Part shown: positions 47,001 through 54,798 of the stretch, piece after piece | Position numbering within the stretch: position 1 is the first letter of the stretch | Layout of the letters: the number at the start of each line of letters is the position of its first letter | From: Pseudomonadota bacterium | GTDB lineage: Bacteria; Pseudomonadota; Gammaproteobacteria; Burkholderiales; Rhodocyclaceae | NCBI GenBank assembly: GCA_018241725.1 | Contig: JAFEDI010000091.1 | Span: 1 to 64,000, forward strand | Direction: 5' to 3' | Length of the DNA stretch: 64,000 nucleotides | The notes under the pieces: generated by a model | Told to the model about the DNA's origin: nothing | Databases searched by the model: none | The model's input: the letters and a program-made list of their open reading frames with translations, nothing else | Program-made: the position numbers and the translations under genes

Positions 47001-47257
47001 TAGCTGCGCATGTAGTCCACGTTGGGGACTTCCTGCAGCTTCTTCTCGATGCGATCGGTCAGCTGCTCCTCGGTTTCCCGCGCCGACGCCCCCGGCCATT
47101 CGGTGCGCACCACCATCACCTTGAAGGTGAAAGGCGGGTCCTCGGACTGACCGAGCTGCTGATAGGACAGGATGCCTACCAGCGCCAGCGCGACGATCAG
47201 GTAGCGGACCAGAGGCTGATGGCGCAACGCCCATTCCGACAGGTTGAAGTGCCTCAC
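44078..47257 (-). CDS. RND efflux transporter, permease subunit
   Basis: The 1059-residue inner-membrane pump has twelve expected membrane segments and large periplasmic loops. ALGLLVDDAIIAVEMM holds the proton-relay aspartates, and the N-terminal EDPPFTFKVMVVRTEWPG suits the TriC/MexK branch of the HAE1 drug pumps. Substrates are unknown. It starts at GTG 47257, overlapping the MFP stop by four bases; the frame is open upstream but conservation begins here. It is the third gene of a tetR-MFP-RND operon. Confidence 0.94.
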   Translation of the reverse strand: MRHFNLSEWALRHQPLVRYLIVALALVGILSYQQLGQSEDPPFTFKVMVVRTEWPGASARETEEQLTDRIEKKLQEVPNVDYMRSYSRPGESVVLFVAKDSTPAKDVPDIFYQVRKKIGDIKGTLPAGIRGPFFNDEFGDVFGNIYALTGDGFDYARLKAESDKIRAELLRVPNVAKVDLIGEQEQRIYVELSNTKLATLGLDVQTVTDALARQNAVAPGGYFETRDERIYLRPSGAYDTVEAIRETRIQAGGREFRIGDIATVARGFVEPPAPRFRFRGQDALGLGVSMAKGGDIIALGDDLKTTVAHIQSQLPVGLELKEVASQPEAVQRSVSEFVHSLAEAVIIVLVVCFFSLGLRTGLVVALSIPLVLGVTFFGMRLFDVGLHKISLGALILALGLLVDDAIIAVEMMLVKMEQGWERSKAAAFAYTSTAGPMLSGTLVTVAGFLPIATAQSSTGEYTRSIFQVNAIALLASWLAAVVVVPYLGYVLLPDPRAPKNTSWFARRFPRLERFKDRIGLGDPHVEGDEDAVFRTPFYNRFRAVVDWCVAKRWVVIATTLGIFIVAIVGFGLVQQQFFPNSTRLELLIDLRLPEGASLRATQAEAERLERILDKEDGIQNYVAYVGTGSPRFYLPLDQQLPAANFAQFVILTDSIPAREALRERMIELFKRDFANLRANITRLENGPPVGFPVQFRVNGPDIATVRHYAAEVAGVMRGNTSLSDVQLDWDEQSKVLKVEVDQHKARLLGLTTQDVANFLNTSLRGLAATSYREGIESIDVVLRGDAFERDKLSLVAELSIPTRTGKSVPLGQVATVSYAFEQGLVWRRNREPSITVRGQIYDSRIQAPTVTAQVEPLLEPIKARLPAGYRIETGGAVEESAKGQSSVNAGFPLFLGVVLTVLMVQLNSFSRTAMVVLTAPLGLIGVVLFLLLFNQPFGFVAMLGTIALFGMIMRNSVILVDQIEQDMHKGLPAWNAIVESAVRRLRPIALTAAAAVLAMIPLTRSAFFGPMAVAIMGGLIVATLLTLLFVPALYAAWYRVKPAPAGGSATDDLRSAQLS

Positions 47258-48387
47258 GCGCCCCCTCCCGCCGCCTTCACGCTCACCGTGGCCGGCGCAG
47301 GCGCGGACTGCTCGGGCGCCATGGGCTGCAGCAGCTGGCCAGCGACGATCTTGTGCACGCCGGCGGCGGCGACGGTCTCGCCGGGCTTCACGCCGTCGGC
47401 GATCAGCACACCGTCCTCCCGGTACTGGCGCACCGTCACCGGCCGCAGCACCGGCTTGACCAGCGCCCCCTCCGCCTGCATCACCCACACCGCACTGCGT
47501 CCGTCATGTTCGAAGACCGCCGATGCCGGCACCAGCAAAGCACCTGCCGCAGCCTGGGCATCCGGTAGCACCACGTTGGCGGTCATCCCCAGCTGCACCG
47601 CCGGCGTCGGATCGACGATGCTCACCCGCACCGCGTAAGTACGGGTCGCCGCGTCGGCGCTCGGCGCAATCTCCCGCACCTTGCCGCGCAACGCCACATC
47701 GGGCTGGGCCCACAGGCGGATCTCGATATCCTTCGCGGCACGCAACACAGACAGGCGGCTTTCCGGCACGGCGATCAGCACCTCCCGCTCACCGTCGCGG
47801 GCCAGCTTCATGACGACCGCGGAATCCTTCACCACCTGCCCGACTTCCGCGCTGACCGCGGTGATCACCCCGGCCTGATCGGCCACCAGCGTCGTGTAGC
47901 CGCTCTGATTGCCGGCCACGGTCGCCTGCGCGCGAGCCTGGGCGACCCGCGCCTCGGCCGACTTGAAAGCCGACTCCTTGGCATCCAGCACGCTGCGGCT
48001 GACGAAGTTCTTGCCGACCAGATCCCGGTAGCGCTCGACCTCGGCCTTGGCGAAGGCGTATTCGTTCTGCGCCGCCGCCAGCTGGGCACGGGCCGCTTCC
48101 GCGTTGAGGCCGGCATCGCTCGGGTCCAACCGGGCCAGCACCTGGCCGGGCTTCACCGCCGTCCCCACGTCCACACGGCGCTCGATGATCTTGCCGGTGA
48201 TGCGGAAAGCCAGATCCGACTCGTAGCGCGCCCGCACCTCGCCGGCATACAGCGCACCGGCCGCCACAGGCGCCAGGGCCAGCTTGTGGACGAGCACCGG
48301 GCGCGGCGCATCGGCCACCGGCGCCGGCTTCGAACAGGCGGCCAGCACCGCCGCGGCAAGGAAACTCAGGGCCAGACTACGCGTCAT
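47254..48387 (-). CDS. RND efflux periplasmic adaptor (membrane fusion) lipoprotein
   Basis: The 377-residue protein has a lipobox (LAAC, Cys18), a lipoyl half-domain (GEVRARYESDLAF), coiled-coil arms (about 90-170, AEAARAQLAAAQNEYAFAK) and a beta-barrel (about 200-280). It bridges the RND pump to an outer channel, probably the nearby TolC. ATG 48387 begins the signal sequence and overlaps the tetR stop, while its own stop overlaps the pump's GTG. Confidence 0.93.
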   Translation of the reverse strand: MTRSLALSFLAAAVLAACSKPAPVADAPRPVLVHKLALAPVAAGALYAGEVRARYESDLAFRITGKIIERRVDVGTAVKPGQVLARLDPSDAGLNAEAARAQLAAAQNEYAFAKAEVERYRDLVGKNFVSRSVLDAKESAFKSAEARVAQARAQATVAGNQSGYTTLVADQAGVITAVSAEVGQVVKDSAVVMKLARDGEREVLIAVPESRLSVLRAAKDIEIRLWAQPDVALRGKVREIAPSADAATRTYAVRVSIVDPTPAVQLGMTANVVLPDAQAAAGALLVPASAVFEHDGRSAVWVMQAEGALVKPVLRPVTVRQYREDGVLIADGVKPGETVAAAGVHKIVAGQLLQPMAPEQSAPAPATVSVKAAGGGA

Positions 48388-49046
48388 CGTGCGGACTCCT
48401 CGCGGGGCGCGACCAGCAGGCCGCGGAAGATCATGTCGAAATAGGTATCGAAATAGGTGTCGGAGACGAGGCCCGGCGCGGTACAACCCGCCACGCAGCC
48501 GGCCATCGAGTTCTTCCAGACGGACAGCATCAGCAGCGGGAAGAACACCAGCTGGCGCAGGGTCGGCACGTCCAGCGGACGGAACACGCCACGCTCGATG
48601 CCGATATCGATGGCGCTGCCGAGCAAGGCCATCCAGCGCACGATGACAGCCTCGTGGTGATAGCGGGCGACCTCCGGAAAATTGCCGGCCTCGGCGATGA
48701 TCAACTTGGAGATCCCGCCCAGGTCAGTCATGCCGACCTTCTGCCACCAGTCGAGCAGGATCTCCCGCAACAGGCGCTCGGGGTCGTCCCTGAGGGTTTC
48801 AAGCTTGGCCTCCATCTCATCGAAGAGCGGCAGCACGCCTTCCTCGATGACCGCCTTGAAGAGCGCTTCCTTACTATCGAAATAGAGGTACAGCGTGCCC
48901 TTCGAGACCCCCGCACGGGCCGCAACCTCATCCAGGCGCGTAGCCGCAAAGCCTTTTTCGATGAACAGGGAAAGCGCCGCGGCGGCGAGTTCGGAGGGGC
49001 GGGCCTCCTTGCGGCGTTGACGGCGGATGGGGTCGTTGGGACTCAT
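48384..49046 (-). CDS. TetR/AcrR family repressor of the efflux operon
   Basis: The 220-residue regulator has an N-terminal HTH (about residues 15-62: AAALSLFIEKGFAATRLDEVA then GVSKGTLYLYFDSKEALF) and a variable ligand-binding domain. It is first in the operon with the MFP and pump, and an excellent palindrome sits 9 bases upstream of its ATG, so it should repress its own operon until a drug-like ligand binds. A short duplicated DTYFDTYFD near the C-terminus is unusual but in frame. Confidence 0.93.
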   Translation of the reverse strand: MSPNDPIRRQRRKEARPSELAAAALSLFIEKGFAATRLDEVAARAGVSKGTLYLYFDSKEALFKAVIEEGVLPLFDEMEAKLETLRDDPERLLREILLDWWQKVGMTDLGGISKLIIAEAGNFPEVARYHHEAVIVRWMALLGSAIDIGIERGVFRPLDVPTLRQLVFFPLLMLSVWKNSMAGCVAGCTAPGLVSDTYFDTYFDMIFRGLLVAPREESAR

Positions 49047-49054
49047 GGCATCGG

Positions 49055-49078
49055 ATTACTGACTGACTGGTCAGTAAT
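49055..49078. promoter_or_regulatory. TetR-family operator ATTACTGAC-N6-GTCAGTAAT
   Basis: Perfect 9-bp arms (49055-49063, 49070-49078) around spacer TGACTG lie directly upstream of the tetR gene. The TTACTGAC...GTCAGTAA form is like that of AcrR-type operators. Confidence 0.85.
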
Positions 49079-49167
49079 TTAGCCAAATCGCCCTGCGGAG
49101 TAAAGGACAAATGAAAGGGAGCACGCGCTTCCCGCAGACAGCCAGAAGCTTATTGCCCCTGCCTGGG

Positions 49168-50535
49168 CTACTCCTCGCCGTCGCTCCGGAACTTCTTGAG
49201 CTTGTACCAGAGGGTCCGCTCGCTGATCCCCAGCTGCGCCGCCGCGCGGGTCTTGTTGCCGTCGCAACGGGTCAGAGCCGCTTCGATCATGCGCCGTTCA
49301 AGAGCTTCGACGACCTCGTTCATCGGACCTTCCGGCACGTCGCCATCGGCCACGCCCATACCAGATGGCGCAACCGGCGGCGTGTCGAAGACGAAATGCA
49401 TCTGCCGCAGAGTGCCGCCGCCGGCCAGCACCAGCGCCCGTTCGACCATGTTCTCCAGCTCGCGCACATTGCCGGGCCAGGCATAGGAGGCCAGATGCTC
49501 GTAAAGACCGGCCTCGGCCAGCGGCGTGTTGCCAAGGCGCCCATGCTTGGCGGCAAAGTGGGCGACCAGGCCGGGAATGTCTTCCTTGCGCTCGCGCAGC
49601 GGCGGCAATGCAATCGCGAACACATTGAGGCGATAGAAAAGATCTTCCCGTAGCCGGCCGTCGGCGATCGCCTGCCGCGGATCGCGGTTGGTGGCGGCGA
49701 TCATCCGCAGGTCGAGCTTGATCGTCCGGTTCGAACCAAGGCGCTCCAGCGTGCCTTCCTGCAGCACCCGCAACAGCTTGGCCTGAAGGGCCATCGGCAT
49801 CTCGGTGAGTTCGTCGAGGAACAGGGTGCCGCCATCGGCCAGCTCGAACTTGCCGACCCGTTCCTTCACCGCGCCGGTGAAGGCCCCCTTCTCGTGGCCG
49901 AACAACTCGCTTTCCAGCATCTCGGCGGGAATCGCCGCGCAGTTGATCGGCACGAAAAGCCGCTCGGCCCGCGGCGAGGCAGCATGGATCGCCCGTGCGG
50001 CGAGCTCCTTGCCAGTGCCGGTTTCGCCGGTAATCATCACCGTCGCCTTGCTTGGCGCCACCTGGCGGATCTGCTGATAGACGGCCTGCATCGGCGCGCT
50101 GGTGCCGACGAAGCCTTCCCAGCCACGGTTCAGCTCTTCGCGCAGGAAGGCGTTCTGGCGGCTCATCCGGGCCGAGCCGAGCACCCGCTCGATGGCCAGC
50201 TCCAACGCCTCCAGGTCGAAGGGCCGCAGCAGGTAGTCGCTGGCCCCGCGCTTCATGGCATCCACCGCCGACTCCACCGTACCGTGGGCAGTGATGACGA
50301 TCACCGGTACCGCCAGCCCTTCCTCGCGCAAGCGCGACAGCAGCGTGATGCCGTCCATGTGCGGCATGCGCATGTCGGTGATGATCAGGTCGAGGGGGTT
50401 CTGGCGGGCCAGTTCCAGCGCTTCCAGGCCATCTGCAGCCGAGAAGACCGTGTGTCCCATCTGGCGCAGCATGATCTCCAGCACGCGGCGCATGTGGGGT
50501 TCGTCGTCGGCGACGAGGATGTAACTCGGGTTCAT
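49168..50535 (-). CDS. NtrC-family sigma-54 response regulator
   Basis: The 455-residue regulator has a receiver domain (phospho-Asp54 in [13 protein letters not shown]), a sigma-54 AAA+ domain with [13 protein letters not shown] (Walker A) and GAFTGA (the sigma-54 contact loop), and a FIS-type HTH at the end ([20 protein letters not shown]). It should drive sigma-54 promoters when phosphorylated by the upstream kinase, whose stop overlaps its ATG at 50535. The nearest sigma-54 promoter with tandem palindromes is at 53.9-54.0 kb. Confidence 0.95.
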   Translation of the reverse strand: MNPSYILVADDEPHMRRVLEIMLRQMGHTVFSAADGLEALELARQNPLDLIITDMRMPHMDGITLLSRLREEGLAVPVIVITAHGTVESAVDAMKRGASDYLLRPFDLEALELAIERVLGSARMSRQNAFLREELNRGWEGFVGTSAPMQAVYQQIRQVAPSKATVMITGETGTGKELAARAIHAASPRAERLFVPINCAAIPAEMLESELFGHEKGAFTGAVKERVGKFELADGGTLFLDELTEMPMALQAKLLRVLQEGTLERLGSNRTIKLDLRMIAATNRDPRQAIADGRLREDLFYRLNVFAIALPPLRERKEDIPGLVAHFAAKHGRLGNTPLAEAGLYEHLASYAWPGNVRELENMVERALVLAGGGTLRQMHFVFDTPPVAPSGMGVADGDVPEGPMNEVVEALERRMIEAALTRCDGNKTRAAAQLGISERTLWYKLKKFRSDGEE

Positions 50536-52340
50536 GAGCGATGCGGCCCCGCATGACGGGGCAAGCGAAGGGTGAACAAGGCACCGCCGAGGGGGCTCTG
50601 CCCCGCCACGATGGTGCCGCCATGGGCCTGGACGATCTGCTGCACAATGGCGAGGCCGAGGCCCACGCCGCCTTCCCGGCGGAAGAAGAACGCCTCGAAG
50701 ATCCTCTCGCGCTCTTCAGGCGCGATACCCGGCCCATCGTCGCCGATGCCAATCTCCAGCGCATCGCCGAGATCCACGCTGAAAGCCTTGACGTTGCCAC
50801 CTTCCGGCAGAATCTGCAGCGCGTTGAGGATCAGGTTGAGAAAAACCTGGCTCATCTGCTCCGCGTCCAGTTCAGCCACCGGATCCGTCGCGTCGAGGGC
50901 TTCGGCGAAGACCACCTGTTTCTTGGCTGCCTGGCCGGCAAGCAGCGCGAAGCAGCGGCGGATCAACCCATGCACGTCGGTCGGCACGAACACCGGCGCC
51001 CGCGGCCGGGCACTGTCGAGCATCGTCGACACCAGCCGGTTGAGCCTTTCGGTCTCGCTGTCGATGAAGCCGGTCATCTCGCGCCCTTCCGGCGACAGGC
51101 CCGGCTCCCGCCGCAGCATCTGCGCCGACGAACGGATGATGCCGAGCGGCGTGCGCACCTCGTGGGCGATCACCGAGGCCATCTCACCGACCATCGCCAG
51201 CTTGGACGCCCGCACCAGGTTGCGCTGGGATTCGTCGATGTGGCCGACCATTTCCACGAAGGCTGCCGACAACTCGCCCACCTCGCCGGCCCCACCGGGC
51301 GGCGCGCCAGCCAGACGGCCATCGCGCCGGTAGCGGCGGGTGAACTCGGTCAGCGCAACGATGGGCCGGGCGATCGCTCCGCTGACCCACGCCGCCAGCA
51401 GCAAGGTCGCGCCCACCAGCGCGCCGAGGAGCAACAGCGCGATCGCCACCATGCGGTGGATCGGCGCCAAGGCCTCGTCGAGGGGCTGGATCACCAGCGT
51501 GCGCCAACCCAGGCCTTCGAAACCACCGAAGGCAGCAGCCCGGCCGACGCCGACCGCCACCGTCGCGCCATAGGCCGGCGTGCCTTCGAGCACGTAGGCA
51601 CCGGCCGCAGTCGGGATACGGGCCCACCCGCTCGCCGCCCCGGAGTCCGCCGACAGGCCTTCGCGCAGACGGCGGGATGCCGCAATCAGGCGACCGCCAC
51701 CATCGATGATGGCCAGCGTGCGGCCATCGCCGGCGGCCCGGTCGAGCATCCCATCCACCTGCTGCCAGTCGAACTCCAGACGCAGCTCGCCGAGGGGCGC
51801 ATCGTCGAAGCGGGACAGGACGGGCGCGCTGATCGACAGGCTGGCCGCCGGCCCCACCGCCCCTGGAGCCGGCAGGCTGAGCGCCAGCGGCGTGCCGGAA
51901 AGGCTCACTTTCCGGTCAGATCGATCATGCTTGATCACCTGGCCTAAAGCGGCTGGCCGACTACTGGCGACGATCCGCCCTGCAGTGTCCAACGCCGACA
52001 GATCCCGATACACCCCGCCATAACCTTCCTGCAGACGGGCGAGGAACGCGGACAGGCGGCGATCCACGTCCTGCACCTGCAGATCCTGCATGACCTCCAG
52101 GCGACTCCAGATCGCGGCGTTCTGCAGGCGCTCGAACAGCACCTTGTCCAGGTCGGCGGCAATCGCCCCCGCCTGGCTGGCCAAGCTCTGCTCGATCTCG
52201 GCCTGCAAGGCCTGGCGCGCCTTGACAAACGCCAGGCCGGCCAGAAGTATGGCGGGCGCCAGGGCCACCACGACGAAGGCCTTGAGCAGGGTGCTGCGGA
52301 TCGTTACCGGTCTGGGCACGTTATCAACGGAGAACCGCAT
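50532..52340 (-). CDS. Membrane sensor histidine kinase
   Basis: The 602-residue kinase has membrane segments at about 19-38 and 295-318, a large periplasmic sensor between them, a HAMP-like linker, H-box VIAHEVRTPLG (about residue 393) and an ATPase domain with NLILNAL (N-box) and GIGDDGPGIAPEE (G1). It is the likely partner of the adjacent regulator. I took ATG 52340, which lies six bases from the start of the divergent porin gene; GTG 52319 is an alternative that would relieve this crowding. The ligand is unknown. Confidence 0.9.
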   Translation of the reverse strand: MRFSVDNVPRPVTIRSTLLKAFVVVALAPAILLAGLAFVKARQALQAEIEQSLASQAGAIAADLDKVLFERLQNAAIWSRLEVMQDLQVQDVDRRLSAFLARLQEGYGGVYRDLSALDTAGRIVASSRPAALGQVIKHDRSDRKVSLSGTPLALSLPAPGAVGPAASLSISAPVLSRFDDAPLGELRLEFDWQQVDGMLDRAAGDGRTLAIIDGGGRLIAASRRLREGLSADSGAASGWARIPTAAGAYVLEGTPAYGATVAVGVGRAAAFGGFEGLGWRTLVIQPLDEALAPIHRMVAIALLLLGALVGATLLLAAWVSGAIARPIVALTEFTRRYRRDGRLAGAPPGGAGEVGELSAAFVEMVGHIDESQRNLVRASKLAMVGEMASVIAHEVRTPLGIIRSSAQMLRREPGLSPEGREMTGFIDSETERLNRLVSTMLDSARPRAPVFVPTDVHGLIRRCFALLAGQAAKKQVVFAEALDATDPVAELDAEQMSQVFLNLILNALQILPEGGNVKAFSVDLGDALEIGIGDDGPGIAPEERERIFEAFFFRREGGVGLGLAIVQQIVQAHGGTIVAGQSPLGGALFTLRLPRHAGPHRS

Positions 52341-52346
52341 CGGGAC

Positions 52347-53414
52347 ATGGACTGCCGAGTATACGAAAAAGCGCGGGCCTGCCTGTGCGTCCTGCTGCCG
52401 GCCCTGCTTCTGCTGAACACTCAGGCCCGGGCCGACGACGGCGATGAAGCACCGACGCCGATCCGCCTCGGCAACTACGAACTGGGACGAGGCCTGCCCC
52501 TCGGCGACAGCGGCTTCACCGTCGGAGGCTACGCCACCGCACGCTACGACGACGTGCGCGGCCGGGATCCGCGCCTCACCGCAGACCACCTGAGCCTGAT
52601 GCTGTGGTGGGAAGGCGGCGGGCGCCTCAAGTTCTTCTCGGAGACCGACTTCGAGGAAAGCCTGGCCACCAGGCGAACCGGCCCGGATGAAGAGCGCTTC
52701 CTGGCCCTCGAGCGTTTCTACTTCGACTACACCGTTAACGACACCGCCACCGTACGCGTCGGCAAGTTCCTGACCCCGATCGGGCGCTGGAACCCGATCC
52801 ACGCCGACCCGCTGGTGTGGACCACATCCCGCCCGATGGTGACCCACGCGGTCTTCCCCGGCTACGCCACCGGTGTGATGCTGCAGGGCACGACCGAAAT
52901 CGGCGAGCGGGAGATGGACTACTCGATCTATGTTTCGTCCGGCACCGAACTGCGCCGCAAGCCCGCTGAAGACCCCTTCACCGAAGCCCGCGGCGTGCAC
53001 TTCAACCTGCCGGTCAGCAGCAAGCTGCAAGTCGGCCTGTCCCTCGTCGATTTCGAGCAGGACCAAACCCGCGGCGAGCGCAAACGCCTGGCCGGCATGG
53101 ATTTCCTATGGACCCACAATCGCTGGGAGATCTCCGGCGAAGGCATCTACCGCGGCTCCAGCGCCGGCGCGCCGCATACCGAGAAAGGCGGCTTCGTGCA
53201 GGTGGTGGCGCCGCTGCGAGGCCGCCTCTACGCCGTCGGCCGCGTCGAGCAGATGCGCCTCGACGGCACCGACCATCCGGCCCGCAACTGGGTCGCCGGC
53301 CTCAATTACCGCTACGACCGGGCCCTGTCCCTGAAGGCCGAGGTCATTGGCGGCAGCCACTTGCCCGACGGCACACCGGAAGGCCTGCTGGCCTCCATCA
53401 GCGTGCTGTTCTGA
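52347..53414 (+). CDS. Outer-membrane porin-like protein
   Basis: The 355-residue protein has a signal peptide (hydrophobic residues about 11-24, then TQARA-DD) and alternating beta-strand pattern ending in aromatic/valine residues (LLASISVLF). Segments such as FYFDYTVNDTATVRVGKFLTP and GRWNPIHADP occur in OprO/P-like and DcaP-type porins. Transport substrate is unknown. ATG 52347 is the only good start; the Shine-Dalgarno is weak (CGGGAC or a distant GGAG). It is divergent from the kinase and upstream of the PstS-like gene. Confidence 0.72.
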   Translation: MDCRVYEKARACLCVLLPALLLLNTQARADDGDEAPTPIRLGNYELGRGLPLGDSGFTVGGYATARYDDVRGRDPRLTADHLSLMLWWEGGGRLKFFSETDFEESLATRRTGPDEERFLALERFYFDYTVNDTATVRVGKFLTPIGRWNPIHADPLVWTTSRPMVTHAVFPGYATGVMLQGTTEIGEREMDYSIYVSSGTELRRKPAEDPFTEARGVHFNLPVSSKLQVGLSLVDFEQDQTRGERKRLAGMDFLWTHNRWEISGEGIYRGSSAGAPHTEKGGFVQVVAPLRGRLYAVGRVEQMRLDGTDHPARNWVAGLNYRYDRALSLKAEVIGGSHLPDGTPEGLLASISVLF

Positions 53415-53422
53415 ACCCGCTG

Positions 53423-53896
53423 ATGCCCTTCGCTCCCATCCTGCACCGCTGCTTCGCCGCGTGCCTCGTACCACTGCTGCTCGGTGCCGCCAGCCTGGCC
53501 GACGCCACCGAGCTGTCCGGCATCGCGGTGATCGTCGCACCCGGCTACACGGTCCGAGACCTGGACAAGCACGAGCTGGCCCTGATCTACAAGCGCAAGA
53601 AACGCCTGTGGCCAGACGGCCGCCGGATCGCGCCGGTCAACCTGCCGGCCGGCCAGAACATCCGGAAGGCCTTCTCCGTCGCCATCCTGGGCCGTACGCC
53701 GGAGGAAATGGACGACTACTGGCGGGACCAGTACTTCCATGGCGAGCTGCCACCCTTCGTCGCAAGCTCCGAGGAGGCCGTGATCCGCCTCGTCGCCACC
53801 ACGCCGGGCGCCATCGGCTACGTGCCGCTCTGCCTCGCCGACAAGCGGGTGAACGTGGTGCTGACGATAGACGACGGCCTGCCCTGCCCACGCTGA
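53423..53896 (+). CDS. Short PstS-like periplasmic substrate-binding protein
   Basis: The 157-residue protein has a signal peptide (hydrophobic residues about 10-25, LADA-TE) and a compact domain resembling the phosphate ABC-transporter binding proteins: LIYKRKKRLWPDGRRIAPVN, a WRDQYFHG segment and TTPGAIGYVPL. It is about half of PstS length, as in the small sensor-like PBPs. It begins nine bases after the porin-like gene, so the two are likely co-transcribed. With the kinase it may form a sensing module, which is inference. Confidence 0.75.
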   Translation: MPFAPILHRCFAACLVPLLLGAASLADATELSGIAVIVAPGYTVRDLDKHELALIYKRKKRLWPDGRRIAPVNLPAGQNIRKAFSVAILGRTPEEMDDYWRDQYFHGELPPFVASSEEAVIRLVATTPGAIGYVPLCLADKRVNVVLTIDDGLPCPR

Positions 53897-53921
53897 GGCC
53901 TGCAATCCCCGTCTACCTTTT

Positions 53922-53953
53922 TTGCAGTACTGCAAGTTCTTGCAGTACTGCCG
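53922..53953. promoter_or_regulatory. Tandem palindromes TTGCAGTACTGC(AA), candidate UAS
   Basis: TTGCAGTACTGCAA (perfect 14-bp palindrome, 53922-53935) is followed by TTGCAGTACTGCCG (53940-53953), same orientation, 18 bases start to start. They are centred about 125 and 107 bases upstream of the predicted sigma-54 start, a classic location for NtrC-type activator sites. Confidence 0.85.
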
Positions 53954-54026
53954 CACGGTCCTCCCACCACCTTAACGATCAATTTTTCCGTATTACGTCA
54001 ATCACTTAAATCCACTTCACGGCATG

Positions 54027-54041
54027 TGGCACCCCTCTTGC
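54027..54041 (+). promoter_or_regulatory. Sigma-54 (-24/-12) promoter of the acyl-pathway operon
   Basis: TGGCAC-CCCTC-TTGC is a perfect consensus match. The predicted start near 54053 leaves a leader of about 47 bases with AAGGGAG before GTG 54100. Confidence 0.92.
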
Positions 54042-54099
54042 GATAGCGACTGCAAAGCCGGCGAGTACGTCGGCCCCATCGCCATCGAAGGGAGTCGCC

Positions 54100-54798
54100 G
54101 TGTCGGCACAGCAAATTCCGTTCAGAACCCCGCTTGCCGGCTCGCAGCCGGCTGGCCCCCAACTCTTCCCCCCCTTCGATCAGGCCGCGAGTGACCATCC
54201 AGCCCTTACCCGGAACGATGCTCCGCGCCTGATCGAACACAGCGGCGACGGCCGGCAGGCCGCCGAAACCATGATCAGCAGCCGTTTCGCCGCCGCCTAT
54301 GAAGCACGGATCGGCCATTTCATGCCACGTCTGTTCAGCCTGCAGGCACCGTCCGGCCAGCCGGTCGGCGTCTGCGGCCTGCGGGAAGCCGCCGGGCAGC
54401 CGCTGTTTCTCGAACGCTATCTGGCGCAACCGATCGAGCAGGCCATCGCCGCGGCCATCGGACAGACGGTGGAGCGCCACAGCATCGTCGAGGTCGGCCA
54501 ACTGGCCGGGCGCGGCGCTGGCACTTTCCGCGCCCTGATCCTGCGCATCACAGAACGCCTGCATGAAGAAGGCCACCGCTGGGTGGTGTTCACCGGCACC
54601 ACCGCCTTGCGCAACGCCTTCGCCCGCCTGGGCCTGGCGCCGCGGGAACTGGCCCTGGCCAATCCGGCCTGCCTGTCCGCCGCCGAAAAGGCCGATTGGG
54701 GCAGCTACTATCAGCACGGCCCGCGGGTGATGTTCGGCGACATCCACGAGGGCTTCGCGGCCATCGCCACGGGCCAGCGCCAGGGTGGCAAAGCATGA
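54100..54798 (+). CDS. Thermostable-hemolysin family, GNAT/LuxI-like protein
   Basis: The 232-residue protein has the thermostable hemolysin family pattern: a variable N-terminus, then PVGVCGLREA, LFLERYLAQPIEQAI, VEVGQLAGR, HRWVVFTGTTALRNAFARLGL and WGSYYQHGPRVMFGDI. This layout also recalls GNAT-fold acyl synthases of the LuxI/FeeM type, so acyl transfer is as plausible as haemolysis; I give both. Start GTG 54100 follows a strong AAGGGAG. Its TGA overlaps the next ATG. It is the first gene after the sigma-54 promoter. Confidence 0.78.
   Translation: MSAQQIPFRTPLAGSQPAGPQLFPPFDQAASDHPALTRNDAPRLIEHSGDGRQAAETMISSRFAAAYEARIGHFMPRLFSLQAPSGQPVGVCGLREAAGQPLFLERYLAQPIEQAIAAAIGQTVERHSIVEVGQLAGRGAGTFRALILRITERLHEEGHRWVVFTGTTALRNAFARLGLAPRELALANPACLSAAEKADWGSYYQHGPRVMFGDIHEGFAAIATGQRQGGKA

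Noticed and set aside
45686..47638. 650-codon plus-strand open frame
   Set aside because: Antisense shadow of the RND pump and adaptor genes, with no recognisable domain.
48420..48465. Short direct repeat coding DTYFDTYFD in tetR
   Set aside because: In frame and near the C-terminus; probably neutral, not a mobile-element footprint.
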